A stretch of DNA of 64,000 nt from Bacteroidales bacterium. GTDB taxonomy: Bacteria > Bacteroidota > Bacteroidia > Bacteroidales > 4484-276. The stretch lies in the NCBI GenBank assembly GCA_014860585.1, contig JACZJL010000012.1, forward strand, positions 1 through 64,000. Reading direction: 5' to 3'. The notes below the pieces were generated by a model, which saw nothing but the letters and a program-made list of their open reading frames with translations, searched no databases and was not told the origin of the DNA. Both the position numbers and the translations under genes were made by a program. Positions 17,450 through 25,820 of this stretch are shown here, in pieces (the stretch's first letter is position 1; every line of letters begins with the position of its first letter).

Positions 17450-17552
17450 AAAAAAGGGTAAGCTACCTGCATCGCACCGCTACAACCGCCTACCCTTGCT
17501 GTCTTCCGACCCTGGGGGAATTCAGCAGGAGCTGGTCGTACAGGACTTACCC
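17450..17552 (-). ncRNA. ffs: Signal recognition particle RNA (small bacterial type)
   Basis: The RNA scaffold of the signal recognition particle, which binds Ffh. On the minus strand a closing stem GGGTAAG (17552-17546) pairs with CTTACCC (17462-17456). Between them lies the conserved domain IV core, AGGGTCGGAAGACAGCA, with the GGAA tetraloop and asymmetric loop typical of SRP RNA. The 3' stem runs directly into seven T residues, a built-in terminator. About 97-103 nt. A TATTTTTG -7 box lies just upstream at 17564-17557. Confidence 0.88.
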
Positions 17553-17556
17553 GCTG

Positions 17557-17564
17557 CAAAAATA
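17557..17564 (-). promoter_or_regulatory. Predicted -7 box of the SRP RNA
   Basis: TATTTTTG on the minus strand, ending five bases before the first base of the RNA's closing stem, the right distance for a -7 element. Confidence 0.5.
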
Positions 17565-17626
17565 CTATTTTAAGTCTGCATAGGAACATTTTTTACTTTT
17601 TTTAGCTGATTTCTCGTTTTCGTGTG

Positions 17627-17634
17627 TACTTTTG
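17627..17634 (+). promoter_or_regulatory. Predicted -7 box for the DUF4199 gene
   Basis: TACTTTTG matches TAnnTTTG, 27 bp before the ATG at 17662. Placing it here also supports 17662 over an earlier in-frame start. Confidence 0.4.
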
Positions 17635-17661
17635 CTCTCGTTAAACTTAAAATTTACCATC

Positions 17662-18192
17662 ATGGAAGAAAACAAACCTTCAAACGTAAAAGTGGCCATC
17701 AATCATGGCCTGCTGCTCGGAGTGGCATTAATCCTGTTCTCACTGTTATTGTATGTCATTGGCATACCAATGGATAGCAAATTTCAATGGCTTGGCTACC
17801 TGGTAATGGTTGTCGGGGTAGTTTTGGGCATCAAACAATGGCGCGACAAATACAATGACGGATTTTTAACTTATGGGCAGGCATTTTCGAATGGTTTCCT
17901 AACGATTCTTTTTGCAGGTATTTTAACCTCAATCTGGTCATTGCTATTTTTCAGCGTGATAGCTCCAGGTGAAATTGATAAAATGATTGAAATTGCCGAG
18001 GAAAAAATGTATGAATCGCAGCCCAACTTAACTGATGAGCAGATAGAGATGGCATTAAGTTACAGTAAGATGTTCATGAGCCCGGTATGGTTGGCTGTTT
18101 GGGGCTTTATCGGTAATTTGGTTGGCGGAGCAATAATCAGTGCTGTCGTGGCCATTTTTATGAAAAAGGAAAAACCAATTTTCGAGGAATAG
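17662..18192 (+). CDS. DUF4199 family membrane protein
   Basis: A 176-aa inner-membrane protein with four hydrophobic helices and a glutamate-rich helix (MIEIAEEKMYESQPNLTDEQ) between the second and third pairs, the layout of DUF4199. This family is common in Bacteroidota and often precedes a GT2 glycosyltransferase gene, as here (12 bp to the next start). Function is unknown; a role beside the lipid-linked sugar transferase is an inference from linkage. Confidence 0.82.
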   Translation: MEENKPSNVKVAINHGLLLGVALILFSLLLYVIGIPMDSKFQWLGYLVMVVGVVLGIKQWRDKYNDGFLTYGQAFSNGFLTILFAGILTSIWSLLFFSVIAPGEIDKMIEIAEEKMYESQPNLTDEQIEMALSYSKMFMSPVWLAVWGFIGNLVGGAIISAVVAIFMKKEKPIFEE

Positions 18193-18204
18193 AAACTTTT
18201 CCGG

Positions 18205-19164
18205 ATGAATTTATCACTTGTCATACCGCTTTACAACGAAGAAGAATCGCTTCCAGAGCTTGCCGCATGGATTGATCGTGTGGTAAAAAAGGAAGGACTA
18301 AGCTACGAAATCATATTTGTGGACGATGGCAGCAACGACCGGTCATGGCAGGTAATTGAGGAATTAAGCACCCAACATCCAAGTGTAAAGGGAATCAAGT
18401 TCAGGCGTAATTATGGCAAATCCGCAGCACTTAACAGGGGGTTCCTGATGGCTATGGGTGACGTTGTAATTACCATGGATGCCGATCTTCAGGACAGCCC
18501 CGACGAAATCCCTGAACTTTTCCGGCTTATAAATAAGGATGGTTTTGACCTGGTTTCGGGTTGGAAAAAAAAGCGGCACGATCCCATCGGCAAGCGATGG
18601 CCATCTAAGTTTTTCAACTGGACGGTGCGGAGAATTTCAAAGCTGAACCTGCACGATTTCAATTGCGGGCTGAAGGCTTATAAGCGTGAGGTCATAAAAA
18701 CCATCGAACTCTACGGAGAAATGCACCGCTATGTTCCGGTAATCGCCAAATGGGCAGGATTCAGAAACATCACCGAAAAGGTGGTAAACCACAGCCCCCG
18801 CAAGTATGGTAGTTCCAAGTTCGGGGCCGAGCGCATGATCAAAGGATTCCTCGATCTGATCACCCTGACTTTTGTCGAGCGATTTGGCAAACGACCAATG
18901 CACTTCTTCGGTGTGATCGGTACATTGCTCTTTGTGATCGGCTTTATCATTGCCGGTTACCTGGTTTTCGCCAAGTTTTTATGGCAAGGTTACCGGATGA
19001 CAGAACGCCCCCTTTTCTATTTCGGGCTGCTGGCCATGATCATGGGAATGCAGGTATTTTCAGCAGGATTTGTTGCCGAAATGGTGTCACGCAATTCGGG
19101 CAGACGAAATGAGTACCTGATCGAAAAAACCACTGGCTTATTGCAAAATCCTGAAGATGCCTGA
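18205..19164 (+). CDS. Family 2 glycosyltransferase, DPM1/ArnC-like, membrane anchored
   Basis: A 319-aa enzyme that most likely transfers a sugar from a nucleotide to undecaprenyl phosphate. A GT-A domain (about 1-220) shows the opening LSLVIPLYNEEESLPEL, the nucleotide site VDDGSNDRSW and the metal-binding TMDADLQDSPDEIPEL. Two C-terminal transmembrane helices (about 235-300) follow, as in GtrB/ArnC/dolichol-phosphate-mannose synthase relatives. Its last codons overlap the next glycosyltransferase gene by 8 bp. Confidence 0.9.
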   Translation: MNLSLVIPLYNEEESLPELAAWIDRVVKKEGLSYEIIFVDDGSNDRSWQVIEELSTQHPSVKGIKFRRNYGKSAALNRGFLMAMGDVVITMDADLQDSPDEIPELFRLINKDGFDLVSGWKKKRHDPIGKRWPSKFFNWTVRRISKLNLHDFNCGLKAYKREVIKTIELYGEMHRYVPVIAKWAGFRNITEKVVNHSPRKYGSSKFGAERMIKGFLDLITLTFVERFGKRPMHFFGVIGTLLFVIGFIIAGYLVFAKFLWQGYRMTERPLFYFGLLAMIMGMQVFSAGFVAEMVSRNSGRRNEYLIEKTTGLLQNPEDA

Positions 19165-20323
19165 CAAGCAGCAATCTAAAAGCGTTGTGATCGTAGGCTC
19201 CGCTTATCCGCTAAGAGGTGGATTGGCAGCCTACAATGAACGATTGGCAGCAACTTTCCAGGATCAAAGCAATAAAGTTAAGATCATCACCTTTTCACTG
19301 CAATACCCTAACTTCCTTTTTCCCGGAAAAACACAGTACTCTGAAGATCCTGCACCAGTGGGCCTCGATATTGAAGTGGCCTTAAATTCGGTCAGCCCGG
19401 TCAATTGGTGCAAAGTTGGGAAAAAGATCAGCCGGACGAAACCCGACCTGCTAATCATCAAATACTGGATTCCCTTTATGGCGCCCTGCCTTGGAACCAT
19501 TGCACGGATTGTTCGTAAAAACAGGAAAACACGGGTTGTTTCCATCCTTGATAATATTATTCCTCACGAAAAACGTCCCGGCGATAAACTTTTATCGGGT
19601 TATTTTGCCCGATCTGTTGATGGGTTTGTTGCCATGTCGAAACAAGTGATGAATGATCTGGATTTGTTTGACAAAACAAAACCCCGCGTATTTTGTCCGC
19701 ATCCGCTATACGATCATTTCGGAAATTTACAGCATAAAAAAGACGCTTTGCTGAAACTTGGACATGATCCTGCCTTTAACTACCTGCTATTTTTTGGGTT
19801 TATACGCGACTACAAAGGGCTTGATCTTTTACTCGACGCCATGGCAGATGACCGCATCAAGACCATGAACCTTAAATTGATGGTGGCCGGCGAATTTTAT
19901 ACTGATTCAAAACCCTATTTTGAGCAAATCGAAAAAAATAAGCTCAGCAAAAGTGTGATCATGGCCAACGATTTCATCTCTGATAGCAAGGTAGCCGATT
20001 ACTTCAATGCCTGCGACCTTGTGGTTCAGCCATACAAAGATGCTACCCAGAGTGGGGTCACACAAATTGCTTATCATTTTGAAAAACCCATGATTACAAC
20101 CAATGTCGGAGGCCTGGCCGAAATCGTTCCTGACGGAAAAGTGGGTTTTGTAGTTATGCCTGAAGTGAAAGAGATTGCCAATGCCATTGTACGATTTTAT
20201 ACTGAAAAAAAGGAATCGGAGTTTATTGAAAACATAAAGGTTGAAAAACTGAAATACTCATGGGTTAAAATGCTGGAAGCCATTGAAAAGGTTTCTGAAA
20301 TTGACAAAATAAACACCGAATGA
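19157..20323 (+). CDS. Family 4 glycosyltransferase
   Basis: A 388-aa GT-B enzyme. The N-terminal half has the glycine-rich entry VGSAYPLRGGLAAYNERLA. The C-terminal half has LLFFGFIRDYKGLDLLLDA and the nucleotide-sugar contact region QPYKDATQSGVTQIAYHF-EKP followed by GGLAEIVPDGKVGF, the usual GT4 E-x7-E region. Cytoplasmic. It overlaps the genes on both sides by 8 and 4 bp, so the three form a tight operon making an activated or lipid-linked glycan. Confidence 0.88.
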   Translation: MPDKQQSKSVVIVGSAYPLRGGLAAYNERLAATFQDQSNKVKIITFSLQYPNFLFPGKTQYSEDPAPVGLDIEVALNSVSPVNWCKVGKKISRTKPDLLIIKYWIPFMAPCLGTIARIVRKNRKTRVVSILDNIIPHEKRPGDKLLSGYFARSVDGFVAMSKQVMNDLDLFDKTKPRVFCPHPLYDHFGNLQHKKDALLKLGHDPAFNYLLFFGFIRDYKGLDLLLDAMADDRIKTMNLKLMVAGEFYTDSKPYFEQIEKNKLSKSVIMANDFISDSKVADYFNACDLVVQPYKDATQSGVTQIAYHFEKPMITTNVGGLAEIVPDGKVGFVVMPEVKEIANAIVRFYTEKKESEFIENIKVEKLKYSWVKMLEAIEKVSEIDKINTE

Positions 20324-21342
20324 TCTATCGAAGTAAATCACCATTAAGGCTTGGACTGGCAGGGGGTGGCACCGATGTGGCTCCCTATTCCGACCTGTAC
20401 GGAGGCGCTATTCTTAACGCCACGATCAGCATGTATGCTTACGCCACAATAGAACCTTTGCAAGGAAAGAAAATCATCCTGAATTCGCTGGATAAAACCA
20501 TCGTTGTGGAGTTAGACAGTAAGATGGAACTTGATCTGGATGGTCGTCTCGATCTGCTTAAAGGTGTTTACAACCGTGTGATCAGAGACTTTGTAAAGGA
20601 GCCACTGTCATTTAAAATGACCACTTTTGTTGATGCACCCCCCGGATCAGGCCTAGGAACTTCTTCCACTCTGGTTGTAACCATTCTCGGGGCATTTGCA
20701 GCATGGCTAAAATTGCCCCTGGGTGAATATGACATGGCTCAACTGGCCTATCAAATCGAGCGGAATGACTTAAAAATGGCAGGAGGGAAACAAGATCAGT
20801 ATGCAGCAACTTTTGGTGGTGTAAACTTTATGGAGTTTTACAAAGACGACAAAGTGATTGTGAATCCCTTGCGTATACGCAGCAAATACCTGAATGAGCT
20901 GGCGCACAATATGGTGCTCTATTTCACCGGGACCAGCCGTCTTTCTTCCAAAATCATCGAGGCGCAGCGACAAAATGTGATGTCGCACAACGAAAAATCT
21001 GTTGAAGCAATGCATCAGCTTAAAAAACAGGCCTTAATGATGAAAGAAGCGATTCTGAGAGGCGAACTCGAAAAAATCGGTGAAATACTCGATTATGGCT
21101 GGCGCTTTAAAAAACAAATGGCTGAGGGGATCACTAACCCTATGATTGACCAGATATATGATGCTGCAAAAGCTGCGGGAGCTACCGGTGGCAAAATCTC
21201 TGGCGCCGGTGGTGGTGGTTTTATGATTTTTTATTGCCCCGAAAACACCCGCTCAGAGGTGGTGAAAGCCATCGAAGCTTTTGGTGGACAGGTCAAAAGG
21301 TACGAGTTCACTGACAGGGGACTTACCACATGGTCGATATAA
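20320..21342 (+). CDS. GHMP kinase, D-glycero-D-manno-heptose 7-phosphate kinase-like
   Basis: A 340-aa ATP-dependent sugar kinase of the GHMP superfamily. Motif 1 is SPLRLGLAGGGTDVAPYSD, the ATP loop is PPGSGLGTSSTLVV and motif 3 is GKISGAGGGGFMIFYCP. The family includes HddA, which makes heptose 1,7-bisphosphate for GDP-heptose; several relatives phosphorylate other sugars, and no other heptose genes are nearby, so the substrate is open. Its ATG overlaps the preceding stop (ATGA), and it ends 52 bp before a bidirectional terminator. Confidence 0.83.
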   Translation: MIYRSKSPLRLGLAGGGTDVAPYSDLYGGAILNATISMYAYATIEPLQGKKIILNSLDKTIVVELDSKMELDLDGRLDLLKGVYNRVIRDFVKEPLSFKMTTFVDAPPGSGLGTSSTLVVTILGAFAAWLKLPLGEYDMAQLAYQIERNDLKMAGGKQDQYAATFGGVNFMEFYKDDKVIVNPLRIRSKYLNELAHNMVLYFTGTSRLSSKIIEAQRQNVMSHNEKSVEAMHQLKKQALMMKEAILRGELEKIGEILDYGWRFKKQMAEGITNPMIDQIYDAAKAAGATGGKISGAGGGGFMIFYCPENTRSEVVKAIEAFGGQVKRYEFTDRGLTTWSI

Positions 21343-21394
21343 CACGGAAAATTTAAATGACTGGTTGCCAATCCCCGGTAACATTGATCAAAAA

Positions 21395-21430
21395 TTAAAC
21401 CCCGCCTGCTCCTGGCAAACGGGGTTTTTA
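21395..21430. terminator. Bidirectional rho-independent terminator
   Basis: AAACCCCG (21397-21404) pairs with CGGGGTTT (21420-21427), with A/T tracts on both sides. It sits between convergent genes, the sugar kinase and the aminotransferase, and can serve both. Confidence 0.75.
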
Positions 21431-21458
21431 TAGTCAAGTGAATCAGTTTTCCCTTTGG

Positions 21459-22658
21459 TTAAACAGTTCGCCCCGGGTAAACTTTCAGCGCTTCTTCCAG
21501 CACCTTCATTGCATTGGTCAGATCAGTAACATTTAAAACATAACTGATCCTGACCTCGTCTTTGCCACGACCTGGTGTGGAGTAGAATCCAGTTGCCGGC
21601 GCCATCATTACAGTTTCGTTCTTATAGTTGAAATCCTCAAGCAGCCATTGACAAAACTTGTCTGAGTTATCAATCGGTAATCTAGCGACTACATAAAATG
21701 CCCCTGATGGATTAGGACAAAAAGCGCCCTTAATTTTATTAATCGCATGGTAAACTGTATTACGACGCTTATGATACTCCTCAAGAACTTCTGTAAAATA
21801 ATCAGTACCTGTGGCAATGGCAGCTTCGGCAGCAACCTGCCCGAAACTCGGCGGGCTCAGACGTGCCTGCGCAAACTTCATAGCTGCTGTCAATACCTCT
21901 TTGTTTTTTGTAATCATCACTCCGATCCTTACCCCACACATGCTGTAGCGCTTTGACACAGAATCGATGAGAATTGTATGCTCATCCAGCCCGTCAAGGT
22001 GCATCACCGAATGATGCTTTCTGCCATCATAACAAAACTCGCGGTAAACCTCATCGGCAATAAGGAAAAGGTCGTGCTTCAAAGCGATTTGCTTTAAAAC
22101 TTTAAGTTCTTCTTCTGTATAAAGATAGCCTGTTGGGTTATTCGGGTTACAAACCAAAATCGCTTTTGTCCGGGGGGTAATTGCTTTTTCAAACTCTGAA
22201 ATGGGGGGTAGTGCAAAACCGGTTTCGATTAATGAATTGATAGGCACCACGTTGATACCGGAGTTGACGGCAAAACCATTGTAGTTCGCATAAAATGGTT
22301 CAGGGATTATCACCTCGTCACCCGGATCCATGATTGACTGCATGGCAAACAGCAATGCTTCGGAAGCACCGGCGCCAACAATGATCTGGTCCACTGTAAT
22401 ATGAATGTTATTTTTGGCATAATAGCCCACCAGTTTTTCGCGATAGCTTGCGTTTCCGGCTGAATGGCTGTAAGCCACCAGCTTTTCCGAATAATTCCTA
22501 ACTGCTTCGATGGCAATCTCCGGAGTTTTAATGTCAGGTTGCCCGATGTTAAGAAAATAAACTTTAATCCCTCTCTTCTTCGCAGCTTCGGCATAAGGAA
22601 CAAGTTTTCTGATTGGAGAAGCCGGCATCCTTTTCCCTTTTTCTGATACTTTTGGCAT
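21459..22658 (-). CDS. Pyridoxal-phosphate aminotransferase, class I (aspartate aminotransferase-like)
   Basis: A 399-aa fold-type I aminotransferase. Landmarks in order: FLNIGQPDIKTPE, GASEALLFAMQS (PLP phosphate site), NPNNPTGYLYTEEELK (Asn contact), LIADEVYREFCYDG (Asp/Tyr ring contacts), DSVSKRYSMCGVRIG (Schiff-base Lys) and a late Arg in EVRISYVL for the alpha-carboxylate. Likely aspartate or a related amino acid with 2-oxoglutarate. ATG at 22658 gives the usual N-terminus (MPKVSEKGKRMPAS); the reading frame extends further upstream, but those residues are unlike the family. A single gene, convergent with the sugar kinase. Confidence 0.88.
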   Translation of the reverse strand: MPKVSEKGKRMPASPIRKLVPYAEAAKKRGIKVYFLNIGQPDIKTPEIAIEAVRNYSEKLVAYSHSAGNASYREKLVGYYAKNNIHITVDQIIVGAGASEALLFAMQSIMDPGDEVIIPEPFYANYNGFAVNSGINVVPINSLIETGFALPPISEFEKAITPRTKAILVCNPNNPTGYLYTEEELKVLKQIALKHDLFLIADEVYREFCYDGRKHHSVMHLDGLDEHTILIDSVSKRYSMCGVRIGVMITKNKEVLTAAMKFAQARLSPPSFGQVAAEAAIATGTDYFTEVLEEYHKRRNTVYHAINKIKGAFCPNPSGAFYVVARLPIDNSDKFCQWLLEDFNYKNETVMMAPATGFYSTPGRGKDEVRISYVLNVTDLTNAMKVLEEALKVYPGRTV

Positions 22659-22682
22659 TTCAATTTTTTTTGATGTTAAATA

Positions 22683-22708
22683 AAAAAACCGGCTCCTGAA
22701 AGCCGGCA
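22683..22708 (-). terminator. Terminator after the DUF1573 gene
   Basis: On the minus strand GCCGGCTttcaggAGCCGGT forms a GC-rich stem followed by seven T residues. It lies between the DUF1573 stop and the aminotransferase start. Confidence 0.7.
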
Positions 22709-22745
22709 ATAATTCTTCATGGTGAAATAAAAATTCATCCAGTCT

Positions 22746-23204
22746 CTATTTTTCACCGACCGATTTCGGTTTTTCAGGCATAGCTCCCTGTTCCTGGTTC
22801 AATACCTGGCCTGAGATTCTCAGTACAACATTGTTATTTGAAGCGTTGGACTGCACTGTAACCGATTTATTGATTGTACCTACCCTATTGGTTTTGTATT
22901 CAACGTGAATTACATCGCTTTCGCCGGGAAGGATCGGCTCACGTGGCCATTTAGGAACTGTGCATCCACAAGATGAACGTACATTGGTGAGAATCAAAGG
23001 TTCTTTGCCGGTGTTGGTAAAGGTGAAAACACATTTCCCATCACCATTGTAAGGTATGGTTCCATAATCGTGCACCAATTTGTCAAAAGAAATCACAGGT
23101 GCGTTTGGATTTTCAGCTGGTTGCTCCTGAGGTGTTGTTTCAACCTGGGCAAACGAAACAAATGCAAACAACACTCCGACTGTAATGAAAAGAATCTTTT
23201 TCAT
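22746..23204 (-). CDS. Exported DUF1573 domain protein
   Basis: A 152-aa exported protein with signal peptide MKKILFITVGVLFAFVSFAQ and one DUF1573 domain. The domain shows HDYGTIPYNGDGKCVFTFTN, the conserved cysteine pair SSCGCTVPKWP and GESDVIHVEYKTN-type strands. It is an ASPM/SPD-2/Hydin-like Ig fold, abundant in Bacteroidota, of unknown role. ATG at 23204 places the signal peptide at the very N-terminus; an earlier in-frame ATG at 23231 adds nine charged residues and is less likely. Confidence 0.85.
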   Translation of the reverse strand: MKKILFITVGVLFAFVSFAQVETTPQEQPAENPNAPVISFDKLVHDYGTIPYNGDGKCVFTFTNTGKEPLILTNVRSSCGCTVPKWPREPILPGESDVIHVEYKTNRVGTINKSVTVQSNASNNNVVLRISGQVLNQEQGAMPEKPKSVGEK

Positions 23205-23440
23205 GGTTCTTAATTTTTTAAAGTTGAACATTAGTTATTTTTATTGGCACAAAGGTAAAAAACTTCAATAACATGCAAGAAATATTGAAAAAAAATCAAT
23301 ATTTACAAAATGCAGGCCATGCAGTCCTGATTTTTTAATTCTGTCGGCTTGATAATATGACTATTAAATCACTGCAATAGTGCTCGCCAGAAAACAAACT
23401 GTATTTGATTTTCAAGATCAGGAGTTTTCAGGCAAGTACT

Positions 23441-23459
23441 AATTACAGAACTCCTGACC
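23441..23459 (+). repeat. IS left end: target duplication and inverted repeat
   Basis: AATTA (23441-23445) followed by CAGAACTCCTGACC (23446-23459), mirrored exactly at 25740-25758. Confidence 0.88.
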
Positions 23460-23463
23460 TCCA

Positions 23464-25236
23464 TCAATTTAAATTAGCGGTAATTTTAAAAATCATTTTC
23501 AAATCAGTTCCTGGTAAGGTAGTCTCAGTTTGGTTTAGAATCAAAGCAAGTTCATTGGCAGCTATATTAAATCTGTTGGCCGACAATGAATGGAGAGTTA
23601 CAGTCAAGGTTTTGTTTTTATCATCAGGTGTCAGATCAGCGCTGGATTGAATGATTTGTTTAACGACCATTCTTTTTTCATTGTCTGACTTTGCCAGGTA
23701 GGGAGCCATCCATTGAGCCACCGAAGATTCGGCGCGGTAGCAAATCATTTTGATTACATTCATCAATAGTTTACTTTCTGTTTTGAGTTTGTTGTACTGT
23801 TTTTGTTCAGGCATTTGCTTGATTTTCAGTCGGGGCATAAGTTGAGAACGTTGAGTTAATAATACTGTTTCCTGGGTTTTATAATTGTCAATTTGGGTTT
23901 TATATTCCATTTGTTTATTTGTTATAGCAGGCAACTCGTCCAATGGCTGGTCTATGGCTAATTGTGCTAATGGGAAGAAACGGGCTTGAAGGCGTTGTAT
24001 CTTTTCCCTCAACTTTTTCAATTGGTGAGTCAGCCTGCGGTATTCGGGATTAACTATTTCTTTTTCGGGGTCAACGGGTTCGGTTCCAAAAGATACCATT
24101 TTGTCAAAATCATAATCCTGAATGAGGTATCGGAAGAAGTTTTCCTGGCACCATCGGCCAAACATACGCCCTGCTATGTAGGCGGTTTCTAAGGTAGGGT
24201 GTGTGGTAACAATGGACGTTTGATGTTCGTCTTGACCCAGCCGTCTGATTTCGCGGAACCGGTAACCGCCAAGTTCGGTTTGCTGCTCGCATAATTGCAT
24301 GTTAACATTTTGCTGCAACACTGATACTATGGTACTTTTAAAGCATTCAACAGGCCATTTATCCTTTACATTTTTGCGGTAGGTTATGATGGCTATTTTG
24401 TACTTTTCCCATAGCCGTTGAAAGAATGCCGGCTCATAGGCTTCACGGTCAAAAATAAATGTACACACAGGTGTATCTTCGCCCGTAGCCTGCCGGGACA
24501 AAAGCGCTGTTTGTTGAAGTTGCGGGATGATTTGATGTTCAATAACGTTCTGTAGTTTTTCTGTCAGCTCTCCCATAACCATCATAACGGGCATTCCTTG
24601 TGCATCGTTCACCCAGTATTCTGTAGTAGCGCTCAGACAAAGTTTTTGTCTGGAAACATATTTTGCCGGAAGGTTGGCTTTGTCCCCATAATAAATCCGT
24701 ACATGTCCATCGATGTACAGAAAATCAGCATCCGGAGATGAATCACCACTGTACCAATAATCAACCAGTATATTGTTCAGGTGTGTTGCCTGATGCTGAT
24801 GAGTGAGCATAGATAGTTTGCTGCGCAAACATTTTACTTCCGGAATCCGATCCAATCCTATTATCCGTCCGATTTCACCAGGCTTGCATTGTTTGAGTTG
24901 TTCAGGATTCTTTATGCGCAAGAGCGCCATGAAAGCCAGTGTGAGAACGATGGATTCCAGACTGTAGTAAAAACGCTTCCCCCAGGTGTAAACATCTTTT
25001 GTCTTTAATAATCCCTGTGCCAGTAAAGCCGGTAACAAAAATAACACGCCGGCTCCAGTAAGGGACTGACTGTCCTCAAATTGTACATCGGCTGATGTTC
25101 CTTCTCCAAGGGAACAGGAAATGCGATCTTCTAAACGGGTTGTGGCTATGCCAAGAACAGAATCCTGATCCTGACGGTTGCGTTCACTCTGCGTACTCCC
25201 TCCCCAGGCAGGTGCTACCGGAATGCCGTTTTTTTT
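23464..25236 (-). CDS. IS transposase, downstream frame (catalytic part, reached by -1 frameshift)
   Basis: This frame is open from the A-run at 25236 to the stop at 23464 and has no start codon of its own near its beginning. A GTG at 25047 falls inside conserved-looking sequence (GAGVLFLLPALLAQ) and is not a convincing start. Joined to the upstream frame by a -1 shift it gives a protein of about 736 aa. Likely catalytic positions are Asp in LYIDGHVRIYYG, Asp in FIFDREAYEP and Glu in WCQENFFRYLIQDYDFDK, the last like the Y-R-E-K signature of IS4-superfamily transposases. A long helical region (about 330-430 of this frame) is rich in Lys and Gln. It cuts and joins the IS ends. Confidence 0.82.
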   Translation of the reverse strand, partial: KKNGIPVAPAWGGSTQSERNRQDQDSVLGIATTRLEDRISCSLGEGTSADVQFEDSQSLTGAGVLFLLPALLAQGLLKTKDVYTWGKRFYYSLESIVLTLAFMALLRIKNPEQLKQCKPGEIGRIIGLDRIPEVKCLRSKLSMLTHQHQATHLNNILVDYWYSGDSSPDADFLYIDGHVRIYYGDKANLPAKYVSRQKLCLSATTEYWVNDAQGMPVMMVMGELTEKLQNVIEHQIIPQLQQTALLSRQATGEDTPVCTFIFDREAYEPAFFQRLWEKYKIAIITYRKNVKDKWPVECFKSTIVSVLQQNVNMQLCEQQTELGGYRFREIRRLGQDEHQTSIVTTHPTLETAYIAGRMFGRWCQENFFRYLIQDYDFDKMVSFGTEPVDPEKEIVNPEYRRLTHQLKKLREKIQRLQARFFPLAQLAIDQPLDELPAITNKQMEYKTQIDNYKTQETVLLTQRSQLMPRLKIKQMPEQKQYNKLKTESKLLMNVIKMICYRAESSVAQWMAPYLAKSDNEKRMVVKQIIQSSADLTPDDKNKTLTVTLHSLSANRFNIAANELALILNQTETTLPGTDLKMIFKITANLN

Positions 25237-25673
25237 AAATACCCTTGCTTAATACCGTAACGTATGGCCGATTCCACCACACCTTCTTCTTTGGCAATAC
25301 TGTAAACACTTTGCCCTTTATTGAGCTTTGACTGGATACGCTCACGCCGATCCCCAACTATCTTGTGCACTTTACCATGACGGGCATCTGGCCCAAAAAA
25401 TCCAGCCTCGCCTTTAGCCAGAAACTTTTTATACGCCCGGCTTACACTGTCTTCGCTAACGCCGAAGGCACGCTCTATATCCACTTTACGGCATAAGCCC
25501 TGGTATATAAAATTGCTCGTGATAAACCGAAAGGCATCATTGTCTTCTTTACCATGAGAGTAAACCGGCAAACCATTCACCAGATATTGGATAATACCGT
25601 CTCGCTCATAGACTCCTACACTAGGGGTGATGAGTTTAGTCTGAATTGGAAATATGGGTAAAAGTAGTTGCAT
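25215..25673 (-). CDS. IS transposase, upstream frame (OrfA, DNA-binding part)
   Basis: A 152-aa reading frame with two likely helix-turn-helix segments: VDIERAFGVSEDSVSRAYKK (about 83-102) and YSIAKEEGVVESAIRYGIKQ (about 124-143). It reads through eight A residues and stops nine bases later. Without frameshifting it would yield a DNA-binding protein that could act as a regulator of transposition, as OrfA proteins do in other frameshifting elements. With a -1 slip at the A-run it continues into the catalytic frame. Confidence 0.8.
   Translation of the reverse strand: MQLLLPIFPIQTKLITPSVGVYERDGIIQYLVNGLPVYSHGKEDNDAFRFITSNFIYQGLCRKVDIERAFGVSEDSVSRAYKKFLAKGEAGFFGPDARHGKVHKIVGDRRERIQSKLNKGQSVYSIAKEEGVVESAIRYGIKQGYLKKTAFR
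25225..25239 (-). promoter_or_regulatory. -1 ribosomal frameshift site in the transposase
   Basis: On the minus strand TTTAAAAAAAACGGC contains A-AAA-AAA (25236-25230) in the X-XXY-YYZ register of the upstream frame. Reading TTA-AAA-AAA-ACG in frame 0 and AAA-AAA-AAC-GGC in the -1 frame joins the two parts exactly. Polymerase slippage on the eight A residues is an alternative way to reach the same product. Confidence 0.75.
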
Positions 25674-25739
25674 TTGGCAAAATTACCGCTTTTCCTGTTT
25701 GCGGCAGCTTTGCCTGGATTACCTTTTTTTATTAATTGG

Positions 25740-25758
25740 GGTCAGGAGTTCTGAATTA
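25740..25758 (-). repeat. IS right end: inverted repeat and target duplication
   Basis: GGTCAGGAGTTCTG (25740-25753) is the exact complement of the left end; AATTA (25754-25758) repeats the base run outside the left end. Confidence 0.88.
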
Positions 25759-25790
25759 AGTTGATGAATTTACGGGTATGTCAATTTTTA

Positions 25791-25798
25791 TACTTTTG
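25791..25798 (+). promoter_or_regulatory. Predicted -7 box of the lipoprotein/barrel operon
   Basis: TACTTTTG matches TAnnTTTG, 22 bp before the lipoprotein ATG and 37 bp beyond the IS right end, so the insertion may have replaced upstream control sequence. Confidence 0.45.
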
Positions 25799-25820
25799 AC
25801 CAAATTTAAAATTATCACCA

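Larger units (their letters stand above)
23446..25753 (-). mobile_element. Complete 2308-bp insertion sequence
   Basis: The element is bounded by a perfect 14-bp inverted repeat, CAGAACTCCTGACC at 23446-23459 and its complement at 25740-25753. Outside lies a 5-bp direct repeat AATTA (23441-23445 and 25754-25758), a target-site duplication. It holds one transposase split over two frames joined by a -1 slippery A-run. All parts look intact, so it is probably a recent, active insertion. I cannot name the family with confidence; the transposase has an IS4-like DDE/YREK arrangement. Confidence 0.88.

Noticed and set aside
23464-25047. An independent transposase gene starting at GTG 25047
   Set aside because: The frame is open upstream to the A-run with matching protein sequence; the GTG is internal to a hydrophobic segment.
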